Shown here: piece after piece, positions 21,140 to 31,749 of the stretch
Layout of the letters: each line of letters starts with the position of its first letter
Numbering within the stretch: the stretch's first letter is position 1
Assembly: GCF_014805625.2 (NCBI RefSeq)
Contig: NW_024003726.1
Coordinates: 2,012,904-2,076,903, forward strand
Source: Glossina fuscipes
Lineage: Eukaryota; Arthropoda; Insecta; Diptera; Glossinidae
Reading direction: 5' to 3'
DNA: 64,000 bases
Notes under the pieces: generated by a model
Database searches by the model: none
What the model was told of the DNA's origin: nothing
What the model saw: only the letters and a program-made list of their open reading frames with translations
Position numbers and translations under genes: made by a program

Positions 21140-23010
21140 AGTGTTGTGTGCGTTTAAATAGCTTGCGTCAGAATTGTAAACGGTTATTCCACTCTGTTAT
21201 TCGCTTGGGTTACATTCGAAAGCATGTTGAAATTGTCAAATGGTGTGGACAGCGTATGTCGATGGTAGAGTTGCAATTTTAGTCCACAATTGGCTGATAT
21301 TCTAATTGAACGCATCTATCTGGGTATTCGCAATACTAATGGAAATTCTACACGGTTCTTTAGTGTTTATTTTCCTGGTGGACACTGTTTAGATGATTTT
21401 AAGAGAAATTTTAAAAGATGCTTACATAAAAGCATAAAATAGTCATTTTGTTTTATGTGGCGATTTAAATGTCAAACATCGGAGTTTGTGCTGCACAAGA
21501 AGAAATTCTTTGGGCAATATTTTGAACAAAATTACGAAATTCTTTTCGGCAATTGTTTTACGAAAAACTGATCTGACTTATATTCTATCCGTCCTAAGAG
21601 CTACGCTTTTTTTTGAAGTTAGTGTTGACTAATGTAGTGCAGAGTTCAAGAGGAAAGCAACAAAAAAAAATGCTTCTTCTCGTTTAGTAATAGGACCTAC
21701 AATCTCAGCTGCGAGTATTCTAGTTCGTTTCTCATTAAAACAATGTGACGAAGAAGTTTGCGGTATCAACAACGCTTAATCTCTTTATTAAAATGCAGGT
21801 GTATATATGTTTCTTAAAGCTAAAAGAATAACAAAAAGAACCAAAGCCGTAGATTTTAGTACATAAGTAAGAAAAAAAAAATGCGGAAGAAAAAAAGTTA
21901 CTTAGCAAAATTTAGTTTTTGTAACGTTGCAGAAACCTTCGCTTGCGAAATAACTATGACAAATATATGAAAATAATTTGGCTCTTGTATTATAAAAAGG
22001 GTATGTATATTGCAACACCAATGCTTATTTTCGATTTGCAAGCTTTAAATAGATTTCACTCCGATCATTTAATAGTCAAATTGTTTCCGATTTCCCGAAC
22101 AATTATAAACGAAAATTTTGCAGTACCTCGCAAAAAAGCTTATTTAGAAAGTCATCGAAGTCTTCTTACTAATAACCCTAATAGCCAACAGGCATATATT
22201 AATTCTATATCCACAACAGAGGACATAGACAGCTATGTCGATTTATGTACTATGAGCATTACTGTTCAATGCTCCGTGCCCGAAAAGTGTCTTAGGAATA
22301 ATATTCTTCACTCTTTCAACCACATGTTAAACTTTATTAAAATAAGGAATTTTCATAGAAGCCAATGAGCTTGTGATCAACAAATCGGCTAAATGGAAAC
22401 TCCTAATTTTATTCCCATTCAAGAATGAAATTTTTAAGTTCAGAATCCCATTATGGATTCGTAAAGTAAGGGCTTTAAATAAAAGAAGCAGCCCACTTTG
22501 GAACACAGCCATGCTGCGTAAAATACGTAATACCATTACGTACGCTTCTTACGTGTCGTGAAGCTTCTTTATGTAGTGAAGCTCTTGCTAAAAGATTTTT
22601 AGAGAAACTTAAACTCTTGTGCGAGCGGGGATATGGTTGATAGTTCAAGATTAACATATTCGTTTTTCTGATCAGGTTAAGTAGTTGGTAGTTATACTCG
22701 AAAAAACACCTTCCACAATCATATTGAGCATATCAAAAATAAACAAAACATTGCCATAAAAAAGCTCTATCCATTAACCATTCCAAACTCAATCTTAATT
22801 ATAAGATTCGCCTATGTAAAGTTCATATTGTATGCCAATTCAATATCGAGTAACTGTGGTCGACCCACATCAAAAACTTGCATACGTACCAAAATAAGTT
22901 ACTGAAGATGGAACGAAAATTACCTAGCACCGTTTTGCTAAAAATTGTAAATGTGAATCCACAACAAAGGAATATTATTAACAAAATTCATATTAAATTT
23001 TCACTTATTC
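21140..23010 (+). mobile_element. Jockey-like LINE ORF2, internally deleted
   Basis: Order on the plus strand: VDGRVAILVH (about 21260-21290) and YFPGG, endonuclease blocks; VLCGDLNVKHRSLCC (21450-21494), the endonuclease GDLN catalytic block; a 141-codon open frame (21943-22368) with SDHLIVKLFPISRT covering the endonuclease end (SDH) and the linker; then NHIEHIKNK, IAIKKLYPL and LLKMERKLPSTVL (about 22710-22940), the RT thumb and C-terminal region. The RT palm with motif A and YADD is absent between 22560 and 22690, so an internal deletion has removed the catalytic core. Later stops abound. Clade: Jockey-like or LOA-like. Confidence 0.65.
21943..22368 (+). pseudogene. LINE endonuclease C-terminus and linker
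   Basis: 141 codons, the second-longest open frame in this part of the window. Residues near 38-42 read HSDHLIVKL, the terminal SDH catalytic block of APE-type LINE endonucleases that nick the target DNA. The following segment, with KKAYLESHRSLLTNNPNSQQAY and DSYVDLCTMSITVQCSVPEK, fits the variable linker before RT. The first 35 residues overlap decayed sequence, and the annotated ATG is unlikely to be a real start. It ends at a stop before any RT motif. Confidence 0.6.
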
Positions 23011-23141
23011 ACTTATTCATTATAAGAAACCAACTTTTTGTAAACCTTAATACATAATCCATTTCACAAGAGTAATGGTGATATTTAACTCCAATCGGAG
23101 ATTTTGTTTATAGATTGTCCTTCACTATGTACATTATATAT

Positions 23142-23420
23142 TAGGTCGTAATAAAAAGTCTTCGCAGTTTTTTCCGGGAATTCAAGCTTGGTTTTGTAGG
23201 CTGCTCTTTTCAAATGTTTCCAAACTGTAATTTGATTGATATTTAACGCCTCAGTTTTTTCCTGACAACTTGCGTGTCGGTCTTACTCCACCAGTTGCAA
23301 ATTTTCATTGTATCCTTAAATGTCCACGAGATACATTTTTGATATCCAAATTTCCAGATCGGGGTCGAACAAATTAATACGAGGTCCGTTGTTCACTCAC
23401 AGCATTCTAATTCAGTACAT
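23142..23420 (-). mobile_element. Mariner end with helix-turn-helix coding part
   Basis: At 23140-23175 TA is followed by TTAGGTCGTAATAAAAAGTC, which looks like a mariner terminal repeat next to its TA target. Inward, the minus strand reads LNINQITVWKHLKRAAYKTKLEF (split here as LNINQITVWKHLK and RAAYKTKLEF), a mariner helix-turn-helix. Upstream on the minus strand the frame is closed. The DNA-binding part therefore sits almost directly against the 3' end, as in internally deleted copies. The other terminus was not found. Confidence 0.5.
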
Positions 23421-24387
23421 TTCAATTTTTTTTTTTTGCGGTGTTTTAATATTTTTTATAGTAAAAAGCATCACATAGCGCATTTCCTCAGATAATTCAC
23501 TCATTGTCAAATCAGTATAGCTTTCTAAACGAGTAGAAAATTAGAAAACTATCTACGCGGAAAATTTAATCTGAAATGTCACCTTTTAAGCATATATTAG
23601 TTTGAGACAATCATGTGAGTGTTAACCGATATAGAGTTTAACACCACCCCGCAGAAACCCGCGGAGAATATTCTATATAACTTTTTACACTAATAAAAAT
23701 AAAAAATTTTGATATTAGAAAAAGTTATAGTGGAAACATAAAGAAGAGAGGATCATCACCCGTGAAATCGCTTGAAATCTGCCGAAGGACAAGATCGAGT
23801 TTTCGTTTTCAGGTTCAGTACCTTGGCGATGAACAAACAAGCGTTTTCGGTTTTCTCCATTTTCATTGGTAATGGTCCCTTAATAAATGTTGGAAGGTCT
23901 CTTGAAGGCATCATTCATTATCGATTTGCTTCTGAAGCAAATAGCTTCTGTCAAATAGCGTCTTCCTTTCTTGGCCTTCATTTTGCCAGCGCCTAACAAA
24001 AAAAAAAAAACAAATTGTAAACTTCTTAAATAATAAACCACATGTATGTACTTATTTGGCTGCTTAGCTGTACTCGGTATATAGCTATCAGACGGTATTA
24101 CACCGGACAACATAAAAAACAGTCCAAAACAAACAGAAACTTGTGCATTAAATTTTACTCATCGCACGACTCTACCCATGGCGGTAAATGTATAATTATC
24201 GAAATATTTTAGTGCCCCTTTACGTGTTTCGGCCACTGCCTATAAATTTGCTAACTCTGACATTCTTTCCTCCTCGATAATCAATTCCACTTCAATAAAA
24301 TAAAATAAATTTGTTAAGTTTTAATGTACATTCATTATGTATTTTTATCGACTATCTTTCCTATAATTACTTAAACTAGAAACTATA
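23421..24387. other. Unassigned stretch
   Basis: Short frames (23772-23996 plus, 23880-24113 minus) overlap each other and lack motifs. A poly-A tract lies at about 23998-24011. Confidence 0.4.
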
Positions 24388-24391
24388 GTAA

Positions 24392-24907
24392 TGTTACGAA
24401 AATCCCAAAACCAGTTAATGTCAGCTAAGTACTTTTCCCTAATAATAAATTCCCTAAAGAAGAGAAAACCAAATGAGCATTCGCAGGCGACTCATGCAGC
24501 TGCAGGCGATGAAAACGATTAGTGGAAAAGCAGACAGGTAAAAGCTAAATGCAAATTCGCAGGCGTCTCATGCAGGTGCAGGCCGATGAAAACGATTAGA
24601 GGAAAAGCAGGCTGGGATTAGAAATAAAACCATAAATTTAGGTATAGTACATGTTTGTAAAAATGTATATAAATAGAATATTTGTGGAAGGGAGAATTAG
24701 TCGGGCAAGAATATTTGAGCTGAGAGTACGGGCAAAATAAATTGTAAATAATCCTACATGTAAGGAATATGATTGTAAATGAATAATCCTACTGTTGTGA
24801 AGGACAAAGAAGTAAATTAAAAGAACTTTAAAGTGTATTTCGCTTGATCAAAATATCCACGATCCAGTGATACGGACTGTATCTTGTAAAAAGCGAATTT
24901 CATAACA
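24392..24907 (+). mobile_element. Solo LTR (516 bp) with GTAA target duplication
   Basis: The ends are TGTTACGAAA (24392-24401) and TTTCATAACA (24898-24907), near-perfect inverted termini starting TG and ending CA. The same 4 bp, GTAA, flanks both sides (24388-24391 and 24908-24911), as left by a gypsy-type integrase. Inside are a TATA box TATATAAATA (24666-24675), an AATAAA-like signal near 24736, and a 76-bp direct repeat (24479-24630). No internal element follows, so the two LTRs of a full insertion have recombined to leave one. The orientation is set by the TATA box. The family is not identified. Confidence 0.8.
24479..24630. repeat. 76-bp direct repeat inside the solo LTR
   Basis: ATTCGCAGGCG(A/T)CTCATGCAG begins at 24479 and again at 24555, continuing through GATGAAAACGATTAG and GGAAAAGCAG in both units. 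It lies upstream of the TATA box, in the U3-like part, where repeated enhancer units are common in LTRs. Confidence 0.8.
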
Positions 24908-24911
24908 GTAA

Positions 24912-26040
24912 CTTAAACAAATCTTAAAAATTCTTCTGTTGAACTAAAACATAAAAACGATTGAAGCCAAAGGAAGATAGCCTTAAACATTTTTATCAAT
25001 CCTGCATTTAGAGGATTTTCTATCCATTACATTAAATGCTTTTTTCAATCGTAATGATAGTTAGACTTTCATTTTAAAAATTTTTAAATTTTAAATGTGG
25101 CCGCCGGAATCGATTTGAATAATTCGGGAGGAGAATCGTTATCTCCATTGCGGCGGCGAAGTAAACGCGCCGCCAATGTGCGCAGATCTATTCTTTTAAG
25201 AAATAATACAATTGTCAGCTTCATCGATTCAAAAAATGCACTAAGAATTGCTTTACTTACACACTTTTTCTTATAAATAATTGATCATTTTTGAAAAATT
25301 ATTGTTCTTTTTTTCTGTTTATTCACAAAATGTTCGTCCATTAATAGTCGGTTTATTTGTTTATTTATCAGAGAGGAGAACCACCTGTTATTTTACAGAT
25401 TTTGACAGGCTCAATTAAATATAAACAAAACTTTCTCTTCTTTTCTGCTTTTTCATTTACATATGAATATGCAGTATAGAAAGACGCACGAAAGATTTAC
25501 GCGATCGGGTATCTATTGCTAACGAACGAGAGTCCTGCTTCAGACACGTGAATAACCCATAGGCTGGCTTTCTGCTCTTCTTCTTACATTTCCTCTCGCT
25601 CTCTCTCTCTCTTTCTCTCTTTACCTATCTCTCTATCTATCTATCTATCTATATCTTCCTCTCTTTCTTTCTCTCTCAATGTAGCCTCCACCAAAGGAAA
25701 CTCAATATTCCATTATTTAACTATCCATTAAGTACTCAGATAAGTTCATCGAAACATAGATCAGATTACTTTTATGGAATAATGCAATGTCAGGTCTAAA
25801 CATTACCACTAAAATTTTAAGGGACATAGTTATTGAATTTTGATAAACACATAATAAACAAAACGAAAGTATCGTTTTTAAAAATTCGCATGCCACAATT
25901 AAATAGTTAACGTTGGATTGCGCTGATATGCCGAATTAAAGGTAACATTTAGTTTTATAATCATTCTTCTTAAGTTAGGTTTAATTTGAATTAAAAGCTT
26001 TGATTTTAATTTTTTTTAAACAAAAAATAATCCGAAGGAA
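24912..26040. other. Unassigned stretch with a pyrimidine microsatellite
   Basis: A GC-rich patch at about 25095-25185 (GCGGCGGCGAAG, GCGCCGCC) stands out against the AT-rich surroundings but has no open frame. A (CT)n/(TATC)n microsatellite follows at 25594-25676. Confidence 0.45.
25594..25676. repeat. (CT)n and (TATC)n microsatellite
   Basis: Runs of CT dinucleotides, then five to six TATC units, then CT again. Confidence 0.9.
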
Positions 26041-26050
26041 TTCAAAGTAA

Positions 26051-26242
26051 TTGGCGCATTCGGTAGGATCCGAATTCATTGGAAACAAATTAACGTTAAG
26101 AAAATTGCTTAAAATGTTCTGCAAACTTATGGAATATAATAAGGTAAAAGTCAAAGAACAAACAAAGAAAGGCCCTGTGAAACATCAGTCAAAAAGAAAA
26201 GTTTGCGAAAAACCACAACAAAAAAAAACAGAAAAGGTGTAA
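26051..26242 (+). pseudogene. Gag-like N-terminal fragment of the gypsy-type element
   Basis: 63 codons, Lys/Gln-rich toward the end (VKHQSKRKVCEKPQQKKTEK), upstream of IDTIYKTVLHLPRF (about 26410-26455), which resembles the start of a gypsy-type gag core. Gag forms the particle that houses reverse transcription. The match is by position and composition only, and the frame is interrupted soon after. Confidence 0.35.
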
Positions 26243-27964
26243 TAAAGGCGACATAAATTTTGCGAAGAACGAAGAATGGAAAAAGCTCAACCGAAAATAG
26301 TTGCAGCGGATTTGGTAGAACAATTAGTAAGAAGACAATAGTAGTTAGAACAATAAACAGATTTTTATAGAGAGTTACAGAGGCAACGACTCCAATCCAA
26401 TGCGAACCAAATTGACACAATTTATAAAACTGTGTTACATTTGCCAAGATTCACCGGTTGAAAAAGGTGCCATCGTCAATTCATACATAAGCAGGGAAGG
26501 CCATTTTTCACAATGGACAAATGAAGGTTAGACGAAAAGATAAATCATATCAGCAATTTTTTAGTGCGATGTCCAAGGGATAGCGACGAATGAGCTAATA
26601 AACTTCCAACATCTCAACAATTGAGAAATGATCAAAAAGTGTTAAAATTAAGATACAGACCAGACAAGATACTAAACTTAAGGAAGAATTAGTACCTTAA
26701 GGCTAAATATTTTAACTTAGCTAAATATAGCAATACAGGACATTATAAACAAATCCGTTGAGCTAATAATTTATTATAAATGTGACCATTGTACAGATCT
26801 GGCTAATATTTGTACAGACAATAAAAGAGATGACTTAAGGAACATCATTAGAGAAAATTTATGAGGAGAGGGATTTAAGAGCAATCATAGAGAATTTAGG
26901 AAATTTAACAGAGCAGGAGATTATAACAATAGCAGAAACCATAATCAAGAAAACAATTAATATAACCGTCAAGAGCGTCAGAATTACCAATGACCGAACA
27001 AATTTAGGCAAGATTCACAGTATCGCTACAAAGGAAATGGAAATTACAGGCATAATAAGAATAGTTATCCTGGTAAATAAAAAGGTCAATGATTTTCAAT
27101 ATAGTTAGGAAATTCTAGGCCCAATTCAGACAAATGCAGAACAACTAATGAAAGATCGGTAAGAACCAATAGGAGTCGATAATATTGAAGTAAACAATTA
27201 CTGTGAAAAACACTTATGGCAGGTATGAAAAAGATACTTCTTTTCAAACGATAACTTCGGATTCTGTACCGTCTATTACAACAAAAACTAGTTCCTAAAC
27301 CTATATCAAAACCTTGAAGTACATACAGTAGAAGGGAGTAAACTAGATTGTAATAATATAAAATTAGATAAAATGAATTTAGAAGAGCATAGAGAAGTCA
27401 TGAAACGCGTAAGGAGATTTAAGAAACTATTTGTGAAGAAAGGGGACCAGCTTACAAGTACATTAAATATAGAGTAGAAGAACGACCCACAATCAAATAA
27501 ATTGAAAATTACATAGATATCCCCCAGAACGTGAAATGGAGTAAGAACGCAAATAAAAGAAATAAAAACGTAAAGGAAGAGTTAAGAAAGGCAAATCCCG
27601 AAGCTCAAGCTCTTTGATAGCTATACCGAAGAACAGAACAGAAAATTCTAATAGATAATAGAAAAGTAAATTAGGTGACAAGTGCTGAAGAGTGGACAAA
27701 TTAGAACGGTCACAATATTTTACAACCATAAATCAAATATTAATTTGGGTACAGTACTGTAAGAAAGCGTTTTGCTTCATTACTAGTAACAATTCCGTCC
27801 GCTTAGATGTCTACCCGTAGACCCTAGTAACATTCAGGCCAGTTTCTCCGTCCGCGCGAAAACCCAAATACCTCTGGGTAGGGCACTGGATCATCCGCCT
27901 CGGGCCTTAACGTAAGGTAAGGAACCGTTAACCGCATAAACGGCAAAACTTATGTAACATAAAC

Positions 27965-28245
27965 ATTACACAAAGATTGTGTAAATACACATACACGAGT
28001 ATAAAACATGTATAAAAGGATTAAGATGTATAAAATCTGTATAAATCATTAAAATATATAAACACCCACACGAGCATAAAAAAAAGGTATAGAGCCTGTA
28101 TAAAATCTGTATAAAATCATTACAATATATGAACACACATATGAGTATAGGAAGGGCTAAAACTCTATAAACACACACATGCCAAATATATAAACACACA
28201 CGTAAAAACATGTATAAACACTCATAAATAGGGAAATACACTTAC
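27965..28245. repeat. Degenerate 70-bp tandem repeats in the 1.4-kb LTR
   Basis: TGTATAAAATCTGTATAAA starts at 28027 and at 28097, followed each time by AT-rich sequence, an ACACAC block and GAGTATA/GAGCATA. A third, more diverged unit extends to about 28240. The repeats lie upstream of the promoter at 28576. Confidence 0.65.
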
Positions 28246-28570
28246 TCTACATAAATGGTATAACACTATAGAAACGTATGCGCAGTATTTTACACATAGG
28301 TTAAGAAACGTAAAGGGAAAAAAACTGTGTCGAAGAACAATATTGGAAACTTAGCACTCACACACCTAACGGTGAATGAATCACGCGATTTGGTACCTGG
28401 GTGCATGTTGAGTAGGCATTTGATCAAATATAGCAATAAGATAGACATAAGTTGGCATTAAGTTATGTATAAGTATGGCATGCAAGTCGCAACTAAGGTT
28501 GCGTCAAATACGTCGAAGCCAACCTAAACTAAGCATGTACATGTTGGTAATGGAACAAACGAGCGAGACT

Positions 28571-28636
28571 GCAGCTATAAAAGAGCAGCTCATCACACAG
28601 AATCGTTCAATTGTGTCATAGCCGCCTAAGGTAAGT
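28571..28636 (+). promoter_or_regulatory. LTR promoter: TATA box and downstream splice donor-like site
   Basis: TATAAAAG at 28576-28583 within GCAGCTATAAAAGAGC; GTAAGT at 28631-28636 about 50 bp downstream. The same pairing is seen at 9695 and 9753. A donor site just after the start site suggests a spliced transcript in the intact element. Confidence 0.5.
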
Positions 28637-28678
28637 ATAAACGGACAATTTGACAAGGTGATCTTTTTTTTTAAGACT

Positions 28679-28795
28679 CTACGGATAGGGGATGTACTGG
28701 CTAGGTGTTAGTCGTCATCCCTGAGGGACATTTTAGGACTACTGACCCTACGGATACGATATGTTCTGGCTAGCTGTTAGTCGTCATCCCTGAGA
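28679..28795. repeat. 69-bp direct repeat downstream of the LTR promoter
   Basis: CTACGGATA begins at 28679 and again at 28748; both units share GTTAGTCGTCATCCCTGAG. Confidence 0.8.
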
Positions 28796-31099
28796 AACTG
28801 TGGAACGTTTTTTTTCCGTGCATACGAATATCCAACCAGGGACAAACCGTGGATCTAGGAAGCCAAGGCAGCTATGACACTGGGAACGTATTCCTTGTTT
28901 TATAGTAATCCGCGATATCGAAAGCGGGAAAAAGTAAACGCCAACCACGTGTGCGAAAAGGCGGTAATAGAGCGACAACTAAAGGTTGGGTCACCCCCTG
29001 GTTCCGTACCAGCCCTCTACAAATCACTTGTAATCTCGCATACCAACAAAAGAATATATTAGAACATCCCCGAAGGTCCGAAACATTTTGTTTCATATAA
29101 ATTGTCTTGCAACAAACCTTGGGGTGGCTGAGTTTCTACCCCAAGAAGACTCGTTACAGTGTATGGAGTAGATTACTTTTGTAACGATACAGGATTTGTA
29201 CGAAATTATTAGAATGCAATGTGGATTGAAAAATGCTCCAGCTTTATTCTAAATGCTAATAATTCAGGGCATTAATAGGCTTTATTAACAACATTTGTGT
29301 AGTATAACTTGACGGTTTTCTAACGAGTACATCTATCATCGAGAGTAAAATCTACATCGAGAAATAAATCACAGTTACAACACACGTCTCAAACCACGCA
29401 AACTAGGTGCAGATCTATTATAGCAAGGACATGCAGCTTGATTCCCATCTAAGATTTTAAATAATCAAGAAAGAAATTACTCAGAAACAGATAAAGAATT
29501 TTTAGTTGTATTACCAAATAAGTGTAAATTATCTAACACCCTATCCTTATGTCAGGAGACTTAAAATTTTTACTGATCGTCAACTTGTTAAATCTTACAG
29601 TCATTCTATAAGGGAGAAGATGTGTCACCAAGACAGTAGAGTAATAGGTAAAGGAAATCCAGATGTAAATTTTTTAACAGAATAGAAAATAAAGTGAATG
29701 CTATTCAGGAAAAAGAGGGAAGTGTAGACGCTAATAAGACAAATTTTACTCAAATTCTGAAAATGCGTTGTATGTGACCTCAATAAACAAAATAGAAGAA
29801 GATGGCTACGTTTCATTCGGCAAAAGAAAATTTGCATGATCATGTTGATATAAAAGAAGAAATAGGGAATAAATATAAAACTAAAGCCGTGTTTACCAAT
29901 AAGCATTTTGAGAGTTTAAAAATTCTTTATGGAGGAAGAATATTTTTATAGTTGAAAGCGATTTTGCCATAACGAATAAAATATTTATCAAATTTATGAA
30001 AAAAGGCAATACTGGAATATTTTCAAAATTATCTGAACATAATTATGGTATGGTCTAGAAGAAATTAATACAGATGTTTTCTAATGATAGAGAAGTTAAA
30101 TGTACTTAATGTATAATACATAACGGTATAAAGGTACAATGTAAATATGCAATCAAGTGAAACATTAGATATGTTATCCAAAATTAATAGAATTAACTCA
30201 ATTGGTCTTAAACACTGAGGGTTAAATCAAAAAGTAAGATACGATAGCAATTCTGTTATATTAAAATTTTCATGCATAGAAACACTATCAATAAAATCTA
30301 AGGTAATGTATGTAAAACAATATGTCATAAAAGAACTTTATTTACATTAATACACAAATTTTCAAAATTGAGAGCAGCTTATCATGTAAGTGACAGTAAA
30401 CGTTTGACTATAATTGAACAAGTAGAAGATCGTAATACGAAAACAGGAAAATCAAAGAAAATAATAGATGAGAATTAACTTGAAAGTCCTGGAATAACGT
30501 AATTCGTAGACATTGAAACTGAACTACATTTTATTAAACCTAGTGGTCATATAGATAAAAACAGATGTGCATAAGATAGATACTAGTCAGCTCAGTTGCT
30601 TGACAATGTAAAACGAATAAAAGTAGAATTATAAAATATTTAATAAAGACAACAGCCAGGAGGTACAATAGTAGACACCACTTTGCTATTTGATGTGTCC
30701 CACATGCTGCCCAACAAGGAAAAATAGATGAAAGCAAAATTAAAAAGAATCTAATAGAAAATTAAAGGAAAGGAATAGATAAGTTGAATAAAAATAAAGG
30801 AGTCTGTGCAGAGGAAAAAAAAGGATATATAAAAATTATAAGGGTCTTAGACGTAAGGAATAACCAAAATATAAAGTATCAAAACTGAAAAAAGTACACC
30901 TTCATTAAAATTTCCATGTAAGGATAACATTGATATGGATTTCACAGATTAGAGGGACGATGGTTACAAAAGCTTCAATAGAACAGACAGGATATACGGA
31001 CATTTATATAAAGTATCAAGAAATTGTTAAGGAAACTGATACATAAATTTTCGTGATTATTTTCTATTAAACGAAAGACATTTTGAATTATAAGATAGA

Positions 31100-31330
31100 T
31101 AATATTAATTTAATGAAAATTGAGACTCAGTGTTTACTCGAATTGGAACAATTTTACGCTAGAAACAACGTAGCGCTAAGGCGAAATAGGCAAAAGCTTG
31201 GGCTGATTAATGAAATAGAAACTATGTCTGAATGATTATTTGGCAGACAAAATCCCTAAAATCAGAGAAAATTTAAATATTGATGCAGTAAAAGAAAATA
31301 ACAATCAAGAGGTTGTAATGTATTTAATAG
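31100..31330 (+). pseudogene. Env-like relic (cleavage-site and fusion region)
   Basis: The plus frame reads TQCLLELEQFYARNNVALRR and then NRQKLGLINEIE before a stop. A basic Arg/Lys-rich run followed by G-L-I-N is characteristic of the processing site in errantivirus envelope proteins. In this copy the basic motif is altered (RQKL) and the frame stops 20 codons later, so it cannot make a working protein. The upstream surface part is not recognisable. Confidence 0.5.
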
Positions 31331-31749
31331 AGCTGGGACTACACTTTACTCCCTTTGGCTTGCCCAGCTACATTGACAAATAATTTCAACCTATCAGGAT
31401 CATTAACGCAAGCACCCTCACTCACTTACCCCGTCCTTACGAAATCTTCTCTTTTTCCACTCGGACAACATCCTGCGACTTGTTTTTATATTTTGCGTCA
31501 CACTATTTTCATTTATTATTTTACTTTAAAAAAAATTCAAAATTTACTAGAAAGTGTACATAATTTAGTTGTTAATCATAAAATTATAAATACTATAAAA
31601 AAAAAAAAAAAAACAAATGAACTTATCTTTTCATATAAGAAAATAATAGAACATGTTCAATGTCTCCTTGTTTTCCTTCTTTCATTTGGCATTTGCTGTT
31701 GCTGTTCTTTGTACGATTACATTTTTGTCTCTTATTTTGTCTGGCTTGC
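31331..31749. other. Unassigned junction between gypsy-type relic and I-type LINE
   Basis: A plus frame (31355-31753) is open but low in complexity across a poly-A run at about 31599-31615, and is not convincing as a gene. By orientation the low-coordinate side of the LINE should be its 3' untranslated region, but no (TAA)n or poly-T-type tail marks the end. Confidence 0.4.

Larger units (their letters stand above)
27758..29158 (+). mobile_element. Solo LTR, about 1.4 kb, nested in the gypsy-type relic
   Basis: The host element's RT coding sequence stops at 27757 and resumes at 29159. This can be seen by comparing with the second gypsy copy, where TTTGGGACAGTGCATAGAGA (minus strand, near 50300) is continuous. 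The inserted piece begins TGTAAG and ends GTTACA (inverted TGTAA), flanked by GTAC (27754-27757) and GTGT (29159-29162), a 4-bp duplication with two mismatches over the GTGC seen in the uninterrupted copy. It contains a TATA promoter at 28576, GTAAGT at 28631, and two internal direct-repeat sets. The family is unidentified. Confidence 0.6.
26040..31330 (+). mobile_element. Decayed gypsy-type (errantivirus-like) element, split by a solo LTR
   Basis: Parts appear in order on the plus strand: gag-like sequence (26050-27080) with an Asn/Gln/Arg-rich C-terminus near 26900-27060; the pol segment before the RT, LEEHREVMKRVRRFKKLF (about 27382-27435); an interrupting LTR (27758-29158); RT sequence with QCGLKNAPAL (about 29218-29248); the RNase H start, ERNYSETDKEFLVV (about 29475-29515); and an env-like block, RRNRQKLGLINEIE (about 31163-31205). 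Integrase was not located. Stops and frameshifts occur every few dozen codons. No LTRs of the element itself were found. The assignment follows the domain order and the second, clearer gypsy copy at 50 kb. Confidence 0.6.
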
